Shown here one piece after another: positions 1-9,300 of a stretch of DNA of 40,378 nucleotides. Position numbers and translations under genes: made by a program. Location of the stretch: positions 4,397,523 through 4,437,900 of the forward strand of contig NZ_CP024866.1 in assembly GCF_004136015.1 (NCBI RefSeq), in the 5' to 3' direction. The first letter of the stretch is position 1; every line of letters starts with the position of its first letter. Origin of the DNA: Pseudomonas sp. ACM7 (GTDB taxonomy: Bacteria; Pseudomonadota; Gammaproteobacteria; Pseudomonadales; Pseudomonadaceae). Below the pieces are notes generated by a model. The model made no database searches, was not told the DNA's origin, and worked only from the letters and a program-made list of their open reading frames with translations.

Positions 1-126
1 GGCTATACGAAAGTGCGCTTTCGTGGCTTGTCGAAAAACATCGCTCAACAGACAACCTTGTTCGCTTTGTCGAATCTGTGGATGGTGCGAAAACGGTTGA
101 TGGGTATGGGCGAGGTGCGTCTGTAA
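1..126 (+). CDS. IS5-family transposase, C-terminal fragment
   Basis: Frame 1 is open from the window edge to a TAA at 124-126, giving 41 residues. It contains the stretch KVRFRGLSKNIAQQ followed by LFALSNLWMVRKRL, which matches the C-terminal end of IS5-type DDE transposases (RFRGLxKN...LFALxNLWM). The catalytic DDE residues would lie to the left, so whether the transposase is intact cannot be judged. It belongs to the insertion sequence whose terminal repeat ends at 271. Confidence 0.82.
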   Translation, partial: GYTKVRFRGLSKNIAQQTTLFALSNLWMVRKRLMGMGEVRL

Positions 127-271
127 TGCAGGCTGATCGCCCTGAAGCAGCGCGACTAGAGGAAAGAACCATGAATTAAGGACAGGAAAGGCCTGTTTTT
201 CGACCGACTCATGATTTTTTGAACCTCAAGCAGAGAGGGCATGAAAAATCGGTGGGTACTTCAGACCTTCC
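1..271 (+). mobile_element. Right end of an IS5-family insertion sequence (partial)
   Basis: The window opens inside an insertion sequence. The end of the transposase is followed by about 145 bp of non-coding DNA and a terminal inverted repeat. Read outward from 271 on the minus strand it begins GGAAGGTCTGAAGTACCCAC, close in style to the GGAAGGTGCGAA start of E. coli IS5. Directly outside lies CTAA (272-275), which fits the YTAR target preference of the IS5 family. The left end and the second target copy are outside the window. The element sits against a toxin-gene remnant, so it probably truncated it. Confidence 0.8.
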
Positions 272-275
272 CTAA

Positions 276-526
276 GGGTTTTCGAGACTTTGAGCCGCGT
301 CCGCACCTGTCTTTGAAATACAAAACGCCCGATGCATAAATCGATGAATACCATGTTCCCGGCCACTTGGGACAAGGCACGGCTGATAGATTAAATTGAC
401 GGCGCATGGAATAGTCCGGAAAAAGTAGTAACGGGCGATAAGTGGGAGTCAGAAACCCCGTCCGGGTTTGCAGTCGAGGGATATGTTTCTCCAAGGACAA
501 CCATTTATCCTAAATACAGACCCTGA
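276..526 (+). pseudogene. Broken EndoU-type CdiA toxin tip (3' remnant)
   Basis: From 347 to the TGA at 524-526 the DNA translates into a close relative of the last 59 residues of the intact CdiA at 16233. Shared blocks are NTMFP..WDKAR, IDGAWNSP.KVVTG, ETPSG and VEGYVSPRTT.YP.YRP. This is the C-terminal half of a bacterial EndoU RNase. It is dead: TAA at 392-394 replaces the Glu codon found in the intact copy, and upstream the frame continues (277-336) only if one base near 337 is removed. Nothing recognisable remains to the left because the IS5-type element ends at 271. The stop lies 16 bp before the next gene, exactly the spacing of the functional cdiA-cdiI pair. It is probably the relic of an orphan toxin-immunity module or of a second cdiA. 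Confidence 0.8.
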
Positions 527-542
527 AGCATAAGGAATTCAT

Positions 543-953
543 ATGGAATTCAAGTTTTATTGTACCGCTGGGGGAATCTATCCTGTTGTAGGTCAGGTTT
601 TTCACCGTAGAGCCGAGGTGTCTTCGGGTAAGGATACGCGGCGATATGATCGTTACGTCTGCGGTGTTTTGAACGCTATTGCTCAAACCCAACAGGGATG
701 CGGTGAACTGCTTCATTGCATTACATCAATCGAAAATGGCTCGGAAACGTCCGTCATAGGCGGGGGAAATGATGTTGAGCTGACCATGGACGCTTCAGGT
801 GTACAGGTCGACATCCTGATCAACGACGACTGGGTCGGACAGCCCGAAGGTAAATTTACCCTGCAGGAGTGGCGTGTGGTCTTGGAGCAGTGGAGGCACT
901 TCCTGGGATTGCCTGAATCGTTGGAAACAGTAGTAACAGTAAAACTGCCGTAG
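543..953 (+). CDS. Orphan EndoU immunity protein, CdiI paralogue (YacL-like)
   Basis: A 136-residue protein of the same length as CdiI at 16250-16660. The two are nearly identical from about residue 60 onward (shared block LTMDASGVQVDILINDDWVG) and much more divergent over residues 1-59. An AAGGA ribosome binding site at 532-536 sits 6 bp before the ATG. The layout (conserved acidic middle, C-terminal helix with LQEWR..LEQW) resembles the YacL/UPF0231 family; that name is from memory and tentative. Its role would be to bind and neutralise an EndoU-type CdiA tip in the cytoplasm. The partner toxin immediately upstream is a pseudogene, so the gene survives as an orphan. No frameshift or stop is seen, suggesting it still protects against a toxin delivered by neighbouring cells. 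Confidence 0.85.
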   Translation: MEFKFYCTAGGIYPVVGQVFHRRAEVSSGKDTRRYDRYVCGVLNAIAQTQQGCGELLHCITSIENGSETSVIGGGNDVELTMDASGVQVDILINDDWVGQPEGKFTLQEWRVVLEQWRHFLGLPESLETVVTVKLP

Positions 954-961
954 AAAAATAC

Positions 962-991
962 AGGTAAAGAGGTAAAGGGGACTAGGTAAAG
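962..991 (+). repeat. Three copies of an AGGTAAAG octamer
   Basis: AGGTAAAG occurs at 962-969, 970-977 and 984-991, between the orphan immunity gene and the next small gene. It is followed by a GATTTATTT...CTGTCCCG tract at about 998-1021. A similar GATTTATTT...CTGTCCCG tract follows the functional cdiI (about 16698-16725), so the two immunity genes seem to share part of their 3' flank. No function is known. Confidence 0.55.
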
Positions 992-1032
992 GGGGCGGAT
1001 TTATTTATAGAGACTGTCCCGGGAGGTGTTTG

Positions 1033-1359
1033 ATGGTGCAGGAACAGGATTTGTTGCAAGAGATGGGGCAACTGTTGGTTGACGCAGGCCCCGAAAGCGC
1101 CAATGTAATTGTCGTAAGGGCCGAGTTGTATCCCGAAGGTGACGCTTGTAAGTACGAGTTCGACTATGTCGATAGTAGCGATAAGACTGATTGGTTCAGG
1201 CCGCCCGCTCGTGCGGTAGGCGATTTGACAGAGCTTTTGGTTAAGTTAAGAAGTGGATCACTTTTAAGTGGAGAGGCTGTTTGGACGAAATGTGAAATAA
1301 ATTTCGGTGTTCTGCGTAACAAGCTGAAGATCAATTACGAATATGACGAGATTGTTTGA
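1033..1359 (+). CDS. Small immunity-like protein (YezG/DUF600-like)
   Basis: A 108-residue acidic soluble protein without signal peptide or membrane segment. The start is taken at ATG 1033 because GGGAGG (1021-1026) lies 6 bp upstream; a TTG at 1030 is in frame but too close. The N-terminal helix (LLQEMGQLLVDA) followed by strands with E.YPEGDA.KYEFDYVD resembles YezG/DUF600 antitoxins, which protect against nuclease-tipped polymorphic toxins. That assignment rests on pattern memory and is uncertain. It lies just downstream of the orphan EndoU immunity gene and upstream of cdiB, in a locus where stray immunity genes collect, which supports an immunity role. No matching toxin is present in the window. 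Confidence 0.6.
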   Translation: MVQEQDLLQEMGQLLVDAGPESANVIVVRAELYPEGDACKYEFDYVDSSDKTDWFRPPARAVGDLTELLVKLRSGSLLSGEAVWTKCEINFGVLRNKLKINYEYDEIV

Positions 1360-1580
1360 AAAGCGGGGACAGACCCGGAGGGATCCCCACAAATCAACTC
1401 CAACGCCTGCGCTTGTGGATGGGGGAAAAACGGGGCAGACCACATTTCTCCTGAGACAGAGGCAGTGCTTCTTCGATTAAACGTGCTCTGTCCCCAATTT
1501 TCGGGCTGTCCCTCACGTCGCAAGCGCCTGGTTTAGCCAGCACCAGTTGTCAATTACCTATTTTCGAATGGATCCATTCA
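1360..1580. other. Non-coding spacer upstream of cdiB
   Basis: No convincing gene is seen. The stretch carries GGGGACAG (1364-1371) and, inverted, CTGTCCCC (about 1488-1495), plus further GGGGAC/GTCCC-like pieces. Such pieces resemble flanks of small transposon or REP-type elements, so this is probably decayed mobile DNA left between the immunity genes and the cdi promoter. Confidence 0.4.
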
Positions 1581-1621
1581 TTGACGTCAGAATAGTGGCC
1601 CTCTAATATCGCGCCACTATT
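1581..1621 (+). promoter_or_regulatory. Sigma-70-type promoter of cdiBA with embedded inverted repeat
   Basis: TTGACG at 1581-1586 and TAATAT at 1604-1609 are separated by exactly 17 bp, a near-consensus sigma-70 promoter about 45 bp before the cdiB start. A perfect 9-bp inverted repeat (AATAGTGGC at 1591-1599, GCCACTATT at 1613-1621) brackets the -10 box. It could be an operator whose occupation blocks RNA polymerase, or, if transcription starts further upstream, a hairpin in the leader. Confidence 0.72.
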
Positions 1622-1653
1622 TTGCTATCAATCTCCATTTCGAGGGATCGAAC

Positions 1654-3360
1654 ATGTACCCACCCGCCCTCGTGGCGAGGTTGTGCCTGGCTTTGCTGTG
1701 CCTTTCTCCGCTGAATCTTGCTCACTCCGCCCCCACCCCCGGTGAAACCGATCTGATCCGCGAACGTCAGGATCGCTTGCTCGAAGAGCAGCGTCGGCGT
1801 CTCGAAGAACTCAAGGAATTACCCGGCAAGGAAGTCAAACCCACGCAGCCGGCTGCCCCCGCCGACGCGCGTTGTTTCCCCATCAAAGACATCGAACTCA
1901 AAGGCGCCGACAGTCTCTCCGAGAACGAAAAAAGTCGTCTGCTCAAGCCGTACATCGGCCAATGCCTAGGCGTCACGCAGCTCAACGAACTGCTGAAAGT
2001 CATCACCGACCACTACATCGAAAAAGGCCTGGTCACCAGCCGTGCCTACTTGCCGCAGCAGGATTTGTCCGGCGGGCATCTAAAGGTGCTGGTGGTCGAA
2101 GGCAAGCTCGAAGGTTTGAAAGGCGCGCAGGGCAGCAAGCTGTCGGACCGCGAGTTGGGCATGGCTTTTCCCGGCAAGACTGGCGAGTTGGTCAACCTGC
2201 GGGAAATCGAGCAACTGGTCGATCAGCTCAACCGTTTGCCATCGAATCAGGCGCAGATGGAGTTGGCGCCGGGCAAGAACGTCGGCGGCAGTGAAGTGCT
2301 GGTCAAGAACACCCCGCAAAAGCCCTGGCGTGCCGGGTTGTCCCGCAGCAACGACGGCCAGCGCAGCACCGGCGAGCAGCAGTGGGGCACGACGTTTGAT
2401 TGGGACAGCCCGCTGGGTTTGGCGGATCAGTTGATGTTGCGCGGCGGTCACGATGCGATGACCGATCACCAGCACACCTCCAACAACGCGATGCTCAATT
2501 ACAACCTGCCGTGGGGCTGGTGGAACTTCAACTACACCTACAGCCAGAGTGAATACCGCTCGCAGGCTCAAGCCAATGGTTTCAATTTCAAGCAGACCGG
2601 CGATAGCGAAAACCATCAGCTGCGCGCCGAGCGGGTGATCCACCGCGATGCCGTGAGCAAGACATCCCTCAGCACCGGTCTCTCTTACCTGCGCACCAAC
2701 AACTTCATCGAAGACAGCAAGCTCAAGCTGAGCAGCAACCGCATCAGCGAAGCGCAGTTCGGCATCAACCACGGTCGGCGAGTCGGCAGCGCGTTCGTCA
2801 ACATTGACCTCGGCATGCAGCAAGGCATCGGTGCGTTCGATGCGCAGGGCAATGGCCATCCTGGCCCCGGCGAGCCTGACGCGCGCTATCGCAAATACAC
2901 CGCGACTGCGAGCTACCTGCAACCGTTCAAGGTGTGGGGCGAGTCGTTCAGTTTCAGCAGCCTGATGACTGGCCAGCGCAGTGAAGACGTGTTGTTCAGT
3001 CCGCAGCGCACCAGTCTCGGCGGGCAGTCGTCGATCCGCGGTTACAAGGATCAATCCTTGTCCGGCGACAGCGGCGGTTACTGGCGCAACGACCTGCGCT
3101 GGAGCCGTCCGGTGACCCTGGAATGGATGCGCCCGGTGTTCGCCGAATACGGCACCAGCCTCGGCTACGACCAGGGCGTGATTCGTGGCAATCGCTACAA
3201 CGGCGATCAGCACGGGCGCATGTCCAGCAACTCGTTGGAGCTGTTTGCTCGCGGTCAGCACCTCGCCGCCAGCGTGACCTTTGCTCATTCCCTGGAACGC
3301 CCGGACACCCTGACCGAGCGCGAAGCGCCGATCTATTTCCGCATGGATTTCTTTCTCTAA
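1654..3360 (+). CDS. cdiB: CdiB, two-partner secretion outer membrane transporter
   Basis: Omp85/TpsB-family protein that exports CdiA across the outer membrane. Residues 1-26 form a signal peptide ending in HSA. Residues about 31-58 are a charged helix rich in Glu and Arg, as in the plug helix of FhaC. Residues about 70-220 hold the two POTRA domains (start CFPIKDIELKG), and the rest is a 16-strand-type barrel with aromatic beta strands. The motif IRGY at 461-464 is the conserved loop motif of this family, and the chain ends in the aromatic FFL typical of barrel proteins. At 568 residues it is of normal family length. GAGGG at 1643-1647 lies 6 bp before the ATG. cdiA starts 24 bp downstream on the same strand, so the pair is an operon driven by the promoter at 1581-1609. 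Confidence 0.95.
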   Translation: MYPPALVARLCLALLCLSPLNLAHSAPTPGETDLIRERQDRLLEEQRRRLEELKELPGKEVKPTQPAAPADARCFPIKDIELKGADSLSENEKSRLLKPYIGQCLGVTQLNELLKVITDHYIEKGLVTSRAYLPQQDLSGGHLKVLVVEGKLEGLKGAQGSKLSDRELGMAFPGKTGELVNLREIEQLVDQLNRLPSNQAQMELAPGKNVGGSEVLVKNTPQKPWRAGLSRSNDGQRSTGEQQWGTTFDWDSPLGLADQLMLRGGHDAMTDHQHTSNNAMLNYNLPWGWWNFNYTYSQSEYRSQAQANGFNFKQTGDSENHQLRAERVIHRDAVSKTSLSTGLSYLRTNNFIEDSKLKLSSNRISEAQFGINHGRRVGSAFVNIDLGMQQGIGAFDAQGNGHPGPGEPDARYRKYTATASYLQPFKVWGESFSFSSLMTGQRSEDVLFSPQRTSLGGQSSIRGYKDQSLSGDSGGYWRNDLRWSRPVTLEWMRPVFAEYGTSLGYDQGVIRGNRYNGDQHGRMSSNSLELFARGQHLAASVTFAHSLERPDTLTEREAPIYFRMDFFL

Positions 3361-3384
3361 TTTCGCTTCATCGAGACCTTCGAC

Positions 3385-6300
3385 ATGGACGCCCGTCAAT
3401 TCGCCTTCCTGAGCCGTCAGCCTTCTTCTGCCGTGAAAACCCGCGAGCACTTCTGGGGCATGCCCAAGCGCGGCTTGGCGTTCCTGTTGGCCAACGTCAT
3501 GTTCTGGCAGCCGGTGTGGGCGCAGGCCGAGGGGATCGTTGTGGCGACGCCGGGCACCAGTCTCGGTCAGGCGGGCAACGGTGTGCCGATCGTCAATATC
3601 GCCACGCCAAATGGCACCGGCCTCTCGCATAACCAGTTCCACGATTACAACGTCGGCAGCCAGGGTGTGATCCTCAACAACGTCGCCGCGCAGACCGGTG
3701 CGACACAACTGGGCGGCATCATCGTCGGCAACCCCAACCTCACCAACCGGGTCGCAGCGCAGACCATCCTCAACGAAGTGATCGGCGGCAGCCCCAGCCA
3801 GTTGCGCGGTTACACCGAAGTGGCGGGGCAGTCGGCCCGCGTGATCGTCGCCAACCCTTACGGCATCAGCTGCAACGGTTGCGGTTTCATCAACACCCCA
3901 CGCGTGACGCTGACCACCGGCAAGCCGGTGCTGGACAACGGGCGTCTGGATCGTTTTCAGGTGGATCAGGGCAGCGTCTCCATCGACGGTGCCGGGTTGA
4001 ATGCCAACAACGTCGACAGCTTCGAAATCATCACCCGCAGCGCGAAGATCAACGCCGAGATTCAGGCGAAGAACCTGACGATTGTGGCCGGTCGCAACGA
4101 CGTCAATGCGCAGAGCCTCAATGCCACCGCGCGCGCCGATGACGGCAGTGTCAAACCGCAATTAGCTATCGACTCGTCGGCGCTGGGCGGGATGTACGCC
4201 GGGGCGATCAAACTGGTCGGTACTGAGTCGGGTGTCGGGGTGAAACTCGACGGCAAACTGATCGCCAGCGGTGGCGATATTCAGCTCGATGCCAACGGCC
4301 ACTTGAGCCTGGTCGACACCTCGGCGGCTAACGGCGCGGTCAATGTCAAAGCCGCCAGTCTCGATGCGCGCGGTCCGGTCTATGCGGGCACGGCGCTAAA
4401 CGTACAAACCCAAGGCAACCTGACCAACCAGCAAACCCTCGCCGCCCGCGACAGCATCGTGCTGAGCGCCGGTGGTCAGTTGACCAACAGTGGCGTCATC
4501 GAGGCCGGGGTCAACGCCGACGGCAGCCGCAACGCCAACGGCGATGTGAGCCTCAGCGCGCAGAATCTCGACAACACCGGCAAAAGCCTGGTCGCCAGCC
4601 GCACTCTCACCATCAACACTGCTCAGACCTTGAGCAACCAGGGCGGCACGCTGAGCGGGCAAAGCACCCACATCACCGCCGCAACCCTGGACAATCAAAA
4701 CAACGGGCGAGTACTGAGCAACAGCACGTTGAACCTCAATGCCAATCAGGTGCTGAACTCGAAAGGCGTGATCAACAGCACCGGCAATTTCACTGGTAAT
4801 GTCGGCCGATTGAGCAACAGCAGCGGCGAGCTGAGCAGCCTGGCTGATGTTGTCCTGAACGTAACCTCACTGGATAACGTCGCCGGCCTTGTGACAGCCG
4901 GTCGCCTGCTGGACATCACCGCCAGTGGTGGAATTAACAACGTCAGCGGCACCCTGGGGGCGAAACAAGCTCTGACAGTCCGCGCACAAAGCCTCGACAA
5001 CAGCCAACAAGGAAAGCTGAGCAGCGAAGGCCAACTGACCACCCGAGTCAGCGGTCTCCTGAACAACCAGAGCAAAGGGCTGATCCAGGCCAACGGCGCG
5101 ATGGATGTGCAGGCCACACAACTGGACAACCGCGAAGGCAAGATTTCCGGCATCAGCACACTGACAGTCAGTAGCAACAATGCAGACAACCGCAACGGCG
5201 TGATTCGTGCCGATCAGGCGGTGAAGCTGCTGATCACTGACTTGGACAACCGTGACAAAGGCCGGCTCGAAAGCAAGTCTGCACTGAGCCTGGACGGCAA
5301 TAAACTGGACAACCGCAACGGTGGCCTGCTGACCGCCACCGGTCCGCTGACCCTCAAGGCCAAAGAAGTCGCCAACGATGGCGGCCGAATTTCCGGCAAG
5401 GGTGATATCGAAGCCAATATCGATACCTTGAGCCAGCAGGCTGGCGAACTGGTTGCCGAGGGCAATCTGAAGTTGACCGGCAAGACGCTGGACAACCGTA
5501 ATGACGGCCTGGTCGCGTCGCTCAAATCGCTGACGGTTAACGTCGGTCAGATCGACAACCGTGGCGGTTCACTGTCCAGCCAGACCGACCTGCACATCAA
5601 CGGTGCGAGCCTGAACAACAGCGACAACGGCAAAGTGCTCTCTGACACGACGCTGGCACTGAAGGTCGATCAGATCATCAACCAGTCTGCAGGGCTGATT
5701 TTCAGCAAAAGTGCGAGCACGCTCAACGGCCTCGGGCTCGACAACTCGGGCGGCAAGATCGTCAGCCAGAACAACCTCGCCTTGACCTTCGACGACATCA
5801 AGAACAACCAGCAAGGGTTGATCAGCAGCGAAGGCATACTGGTGCTCAACGGCGGCAGTCTGGACAACCGTCTGGGCAAGCTCTCGAGCCTCGAAGCCAT
5901 GACACTCGACGTAGCGGCAGCCCTGCAAAACCAGGGTGGTTTGATCGCTTCGCAAAAAGGTCTGGTGCTGACCAGCGCCAGTCTCGATAACAGCGATAAA
6001 GGCATCATCAGCGCCAAGGCGGCATCGACCGTCACCACCGGCGAATTCAACAACAGCAAGGGCGGCAGTCTGGCGACTGACGGCACTCTCGACCTGACCG
6101 CCAAACACCTGGATAACTCGGCCGGGCAAATTGGCAGTCAGCAGCAGTTGAACGTCTCGGTCACGAGCCTGGATCAAGATGGCGGTGAGCTGTTCAGCAA
6201 CAGCGACCTGACCCTCGACCTGAACAACGGCCTGCTGAACAACCAGCGTGGCAACCTCCACACATCAGGTCTGTTGCTGTTGAAAAACCTCAACGAGGTG

Positions 6301-9300
6301 AACAACAGCAACGGCGAAATCTCCGGTGCCAAGGCCTACAGCGTTATCGCGCAAAGCCTGAAAAACGACGGCGGCAAACTGCTGAGCAATGAAAAACTCA
6401 CACTCGTCATCGACCGTGCACTGAGCAACATCCATGGCCTGATCAAGTCTGCCGGCCTCGCCAGTCGCAGTGCGAGCCTGAATAACAACAACGGTGAAAT
6501 CCGTGGTCGTGGCGAGGTTGATCTGACGGTCACCGATGCCTTCGATAACCAGGCCGGTGTGGTCATCGCCGATGACGGCCTGACAGTGAAAGCCACCAGT
6601 CTCGATAACCGTCAGGAGGGTTTGGTGGGGGCGACAAAAGCGCTGAAACTGACCGTCGACAACCTCGATAACCGAAGCGGCGAGTTGTCGAGCAAGGCTG
6701 ATGTGACACTGATCGGCCAACAACTCGACAACAGCGACGCCGGTTACATCCTGGCCGGTGGTAACCTGGCACTGACCGTGGACAAGGTTATCAACCGCAA
6801 CAAAGGGCTGCTGTCCGGAGATACCGGGTTGACGCTGACCGGGCAAACCCTGGAAAACAGCGGTCGGCTGACCACGCTGAATAACCTCACGGTGAACCTC
6901 ACTTCGGATCTGGACAACAATCAGGGCAGCCTCATCAGCGAGGGTAAATTGGCGATCAATGCCCAGAGCCTGAGCAACAACGGCGGCACGATTTCCAGCG
7001 CCAAGGCGCTCACAATCGATAGCAAAGGCGCGGTCAGCAACCAGGGCGGCAAACTGCTGACCGACACCAAACTGACCCTCACCAGTACCAGCCTGGATAA
7101 CCAGCAAAAAGGTGCGATCAGCAGCAAAGGTGGAATGAGCATCACCACCGGCGCGCTCAATAACAGTCAGGCCAGTATTTACGCGGGCGACCGTCTGGAA
7201 CTGAGCGCCGGCCAGGTCACCAACACCGGCGGCAGCATCGGCTCGGCCACCTCGCTGGTTGCCAGCGTCAGTGGCCTGGATCAGCAAGGCGGCAAGCTCT
7301 TCAGCAAGGGTGCCTTGAGTCTTGACCTGAGCGGCGGGGCCTTGAACAACCAGGACGGCTTCATTAACGCGCCCGGTCAATTGTTGCTGAAAAACCTCGC
7401 AGCTGTGAACAACCGCAATGGTGAAATCTCTAGCGAAGAGGCCTTCGAACTGGTCGCCAAACAGCTGGATAACAGCGATGGCCAGGTGCTCAGCAACCAA
7501 AAACTCACGCTGCGTATTGAGCAGGCGCTGACCTCGGTCAAAGGCAAAATCGCCGCCGCTACCTTGCAGGTTCGTGCCGCGAGCCTTGATACCAGCGCCG
7601 GCAAAATGCTCAGCGATGGCGACCTGCAAATCACCGTCGACGGTCTGCTGACCAACCAGAACCAGGACCTGACCAGAGGCCTGATCAAAGCGACCGGGCA
7701 ACTCACTCTCAACAGCAACGGCTTGAACAACCTGGGCGGTAACCTGTTCGGTGGCACCGGCATCAGTATCGATCTGGGCACCGTACCGGCCGACCTGAAT
7801 AACCAGGACGGCCTGATTAACACCAAAGGCGTGTTGAGCATCGCTCACTTGCGCGACCTGAATAATCAGAAAGGCGAAATCTCCAGCGTCCACAGCTTCA
7901 GCCTGAGCGGCAACCAACTGGATAACCGTGGCGGCAATCTGATCAGCAACGATCAGTTGACGCTCAACGCTGCCAGCCTGAACAACCAGGGCGGTCTGGT
8001 TTCCGGCTGGAACAAACTGGCCGTGACGGGCGGCAGTCTCGATAACAGTCAGGCAGGCGCAGTCTCCAGTCAGTTCGGTAATCTGGACATCAACCTCAGC
8101 GGCGCGTTGATCAATACCGGCAAGGGCGGTATGGGTGGCAACGGCAACGTGACCATCACCGCTGCCAGCCTCGACAACAGCAATGGCGTTGTCAGCAGTA
8201 ATGGCAAGCAAACACTGACGATGACCCAAGGCCCGATCAGTAACTCCGCGGGCGGCGTGATCGAAAGTGGCGACACCCTGGACATCAATGCGCCGAGCCT
8301 GAACAACAACGGCGGGAAAATCACTGGCAAAAAAGCACTGACGTTCACGGGTACAAGCCTGGATAACAGCAACGGCAGCCTGGTCGGCAACGACAGCGTC
8401 ACCCTCGACTTACTCGGTGCGCTGACCAACACCAACGGTGCGCTCGGCAGCACCGGCCCGCTGGTGATCAAACGTTCCGGCAGCATCGACAACCAAGGCG
8501 GCCAGTTGCTTAGTCAAAGCCTGTTAACTCTGTTGACCGGCGATTTGAACAATAGCCAGCACGGCACCGTTTCCGCCAATGGACAACTCGACCTCACCGC
8601 CACCGGCAGTGTTCGCAACAGTGCCGATGGTCTGATCTACAGCCGTGATGCCGGTGTTAATTTCAAAGCGGCCTCTCTCAACAATGCAGGCGGTGCGCTG
8701 CAAAGTCTGGGGGCAATGACCCTGGACGTGAAGGGCGGTGCTATCGACAACCAGGGCGGCAAGGTCATCGCCCAGAACGGTGAGCTGAACATCACCGCCG
8801 CCAGCCTCGACAGCCGCGCCGGTGTGCTGTCGAGCCTCAAAGGTTTGCTGCAGACCCGCCTGACGGGTGTGTTGCGCAACGGCCAGGGCGGCAAGATCGA
8901 AGGCAATCGCCTCGACCTTCAGGCCTTGGGCGGAATCTACAGCGACGGCGGACGCATCGCCGCCAATACCGGCAACATTCTGCTTAACGCTGGCAACGCT
9001 GCTATCGATAACAGCAACGGTGGGATTTACGCCAAAGGCCAGGTCAAGGTTATTGGCGGTGCGCTGAACAACAACGCCGGCAAGATCAGCGGCGATGGTA
9101 TCGACGTCGTTCTCGATAGCAATCTCACCAACCGCGGCGGCCTGATTGAAAGCGCCGGCACCCTCGCAGTGCGTGCCGCCAGCCTCGATAACCAGACGGG
9201 CAAACTGCGCGCGCTGGGTATCAGCGGGAAAACCAACTTCCAGATCGGCAGCCTGTTCGATAACCGCAATGGTTTGGTGGAAACAGCCAACACTGACCTG

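Noticed and set aside
2080..4161. Open frame of 693 codons on the minus strand
   Set aside because: It is antisense to cdiB and the start of cdiA, both of which have clear family domains. Its length comes from the codon bias of the real genes, and its translation shows no recognisable fold.
6265..8229. Open frame of 654 codons antisense to the cdiA repeats
   Set aside because: It mirrors the repeated Leu-Asp-Asn codons of the filament and has a low-complexity Val/Gln/Ala translation. It has no ribosome binding site and no family signature.
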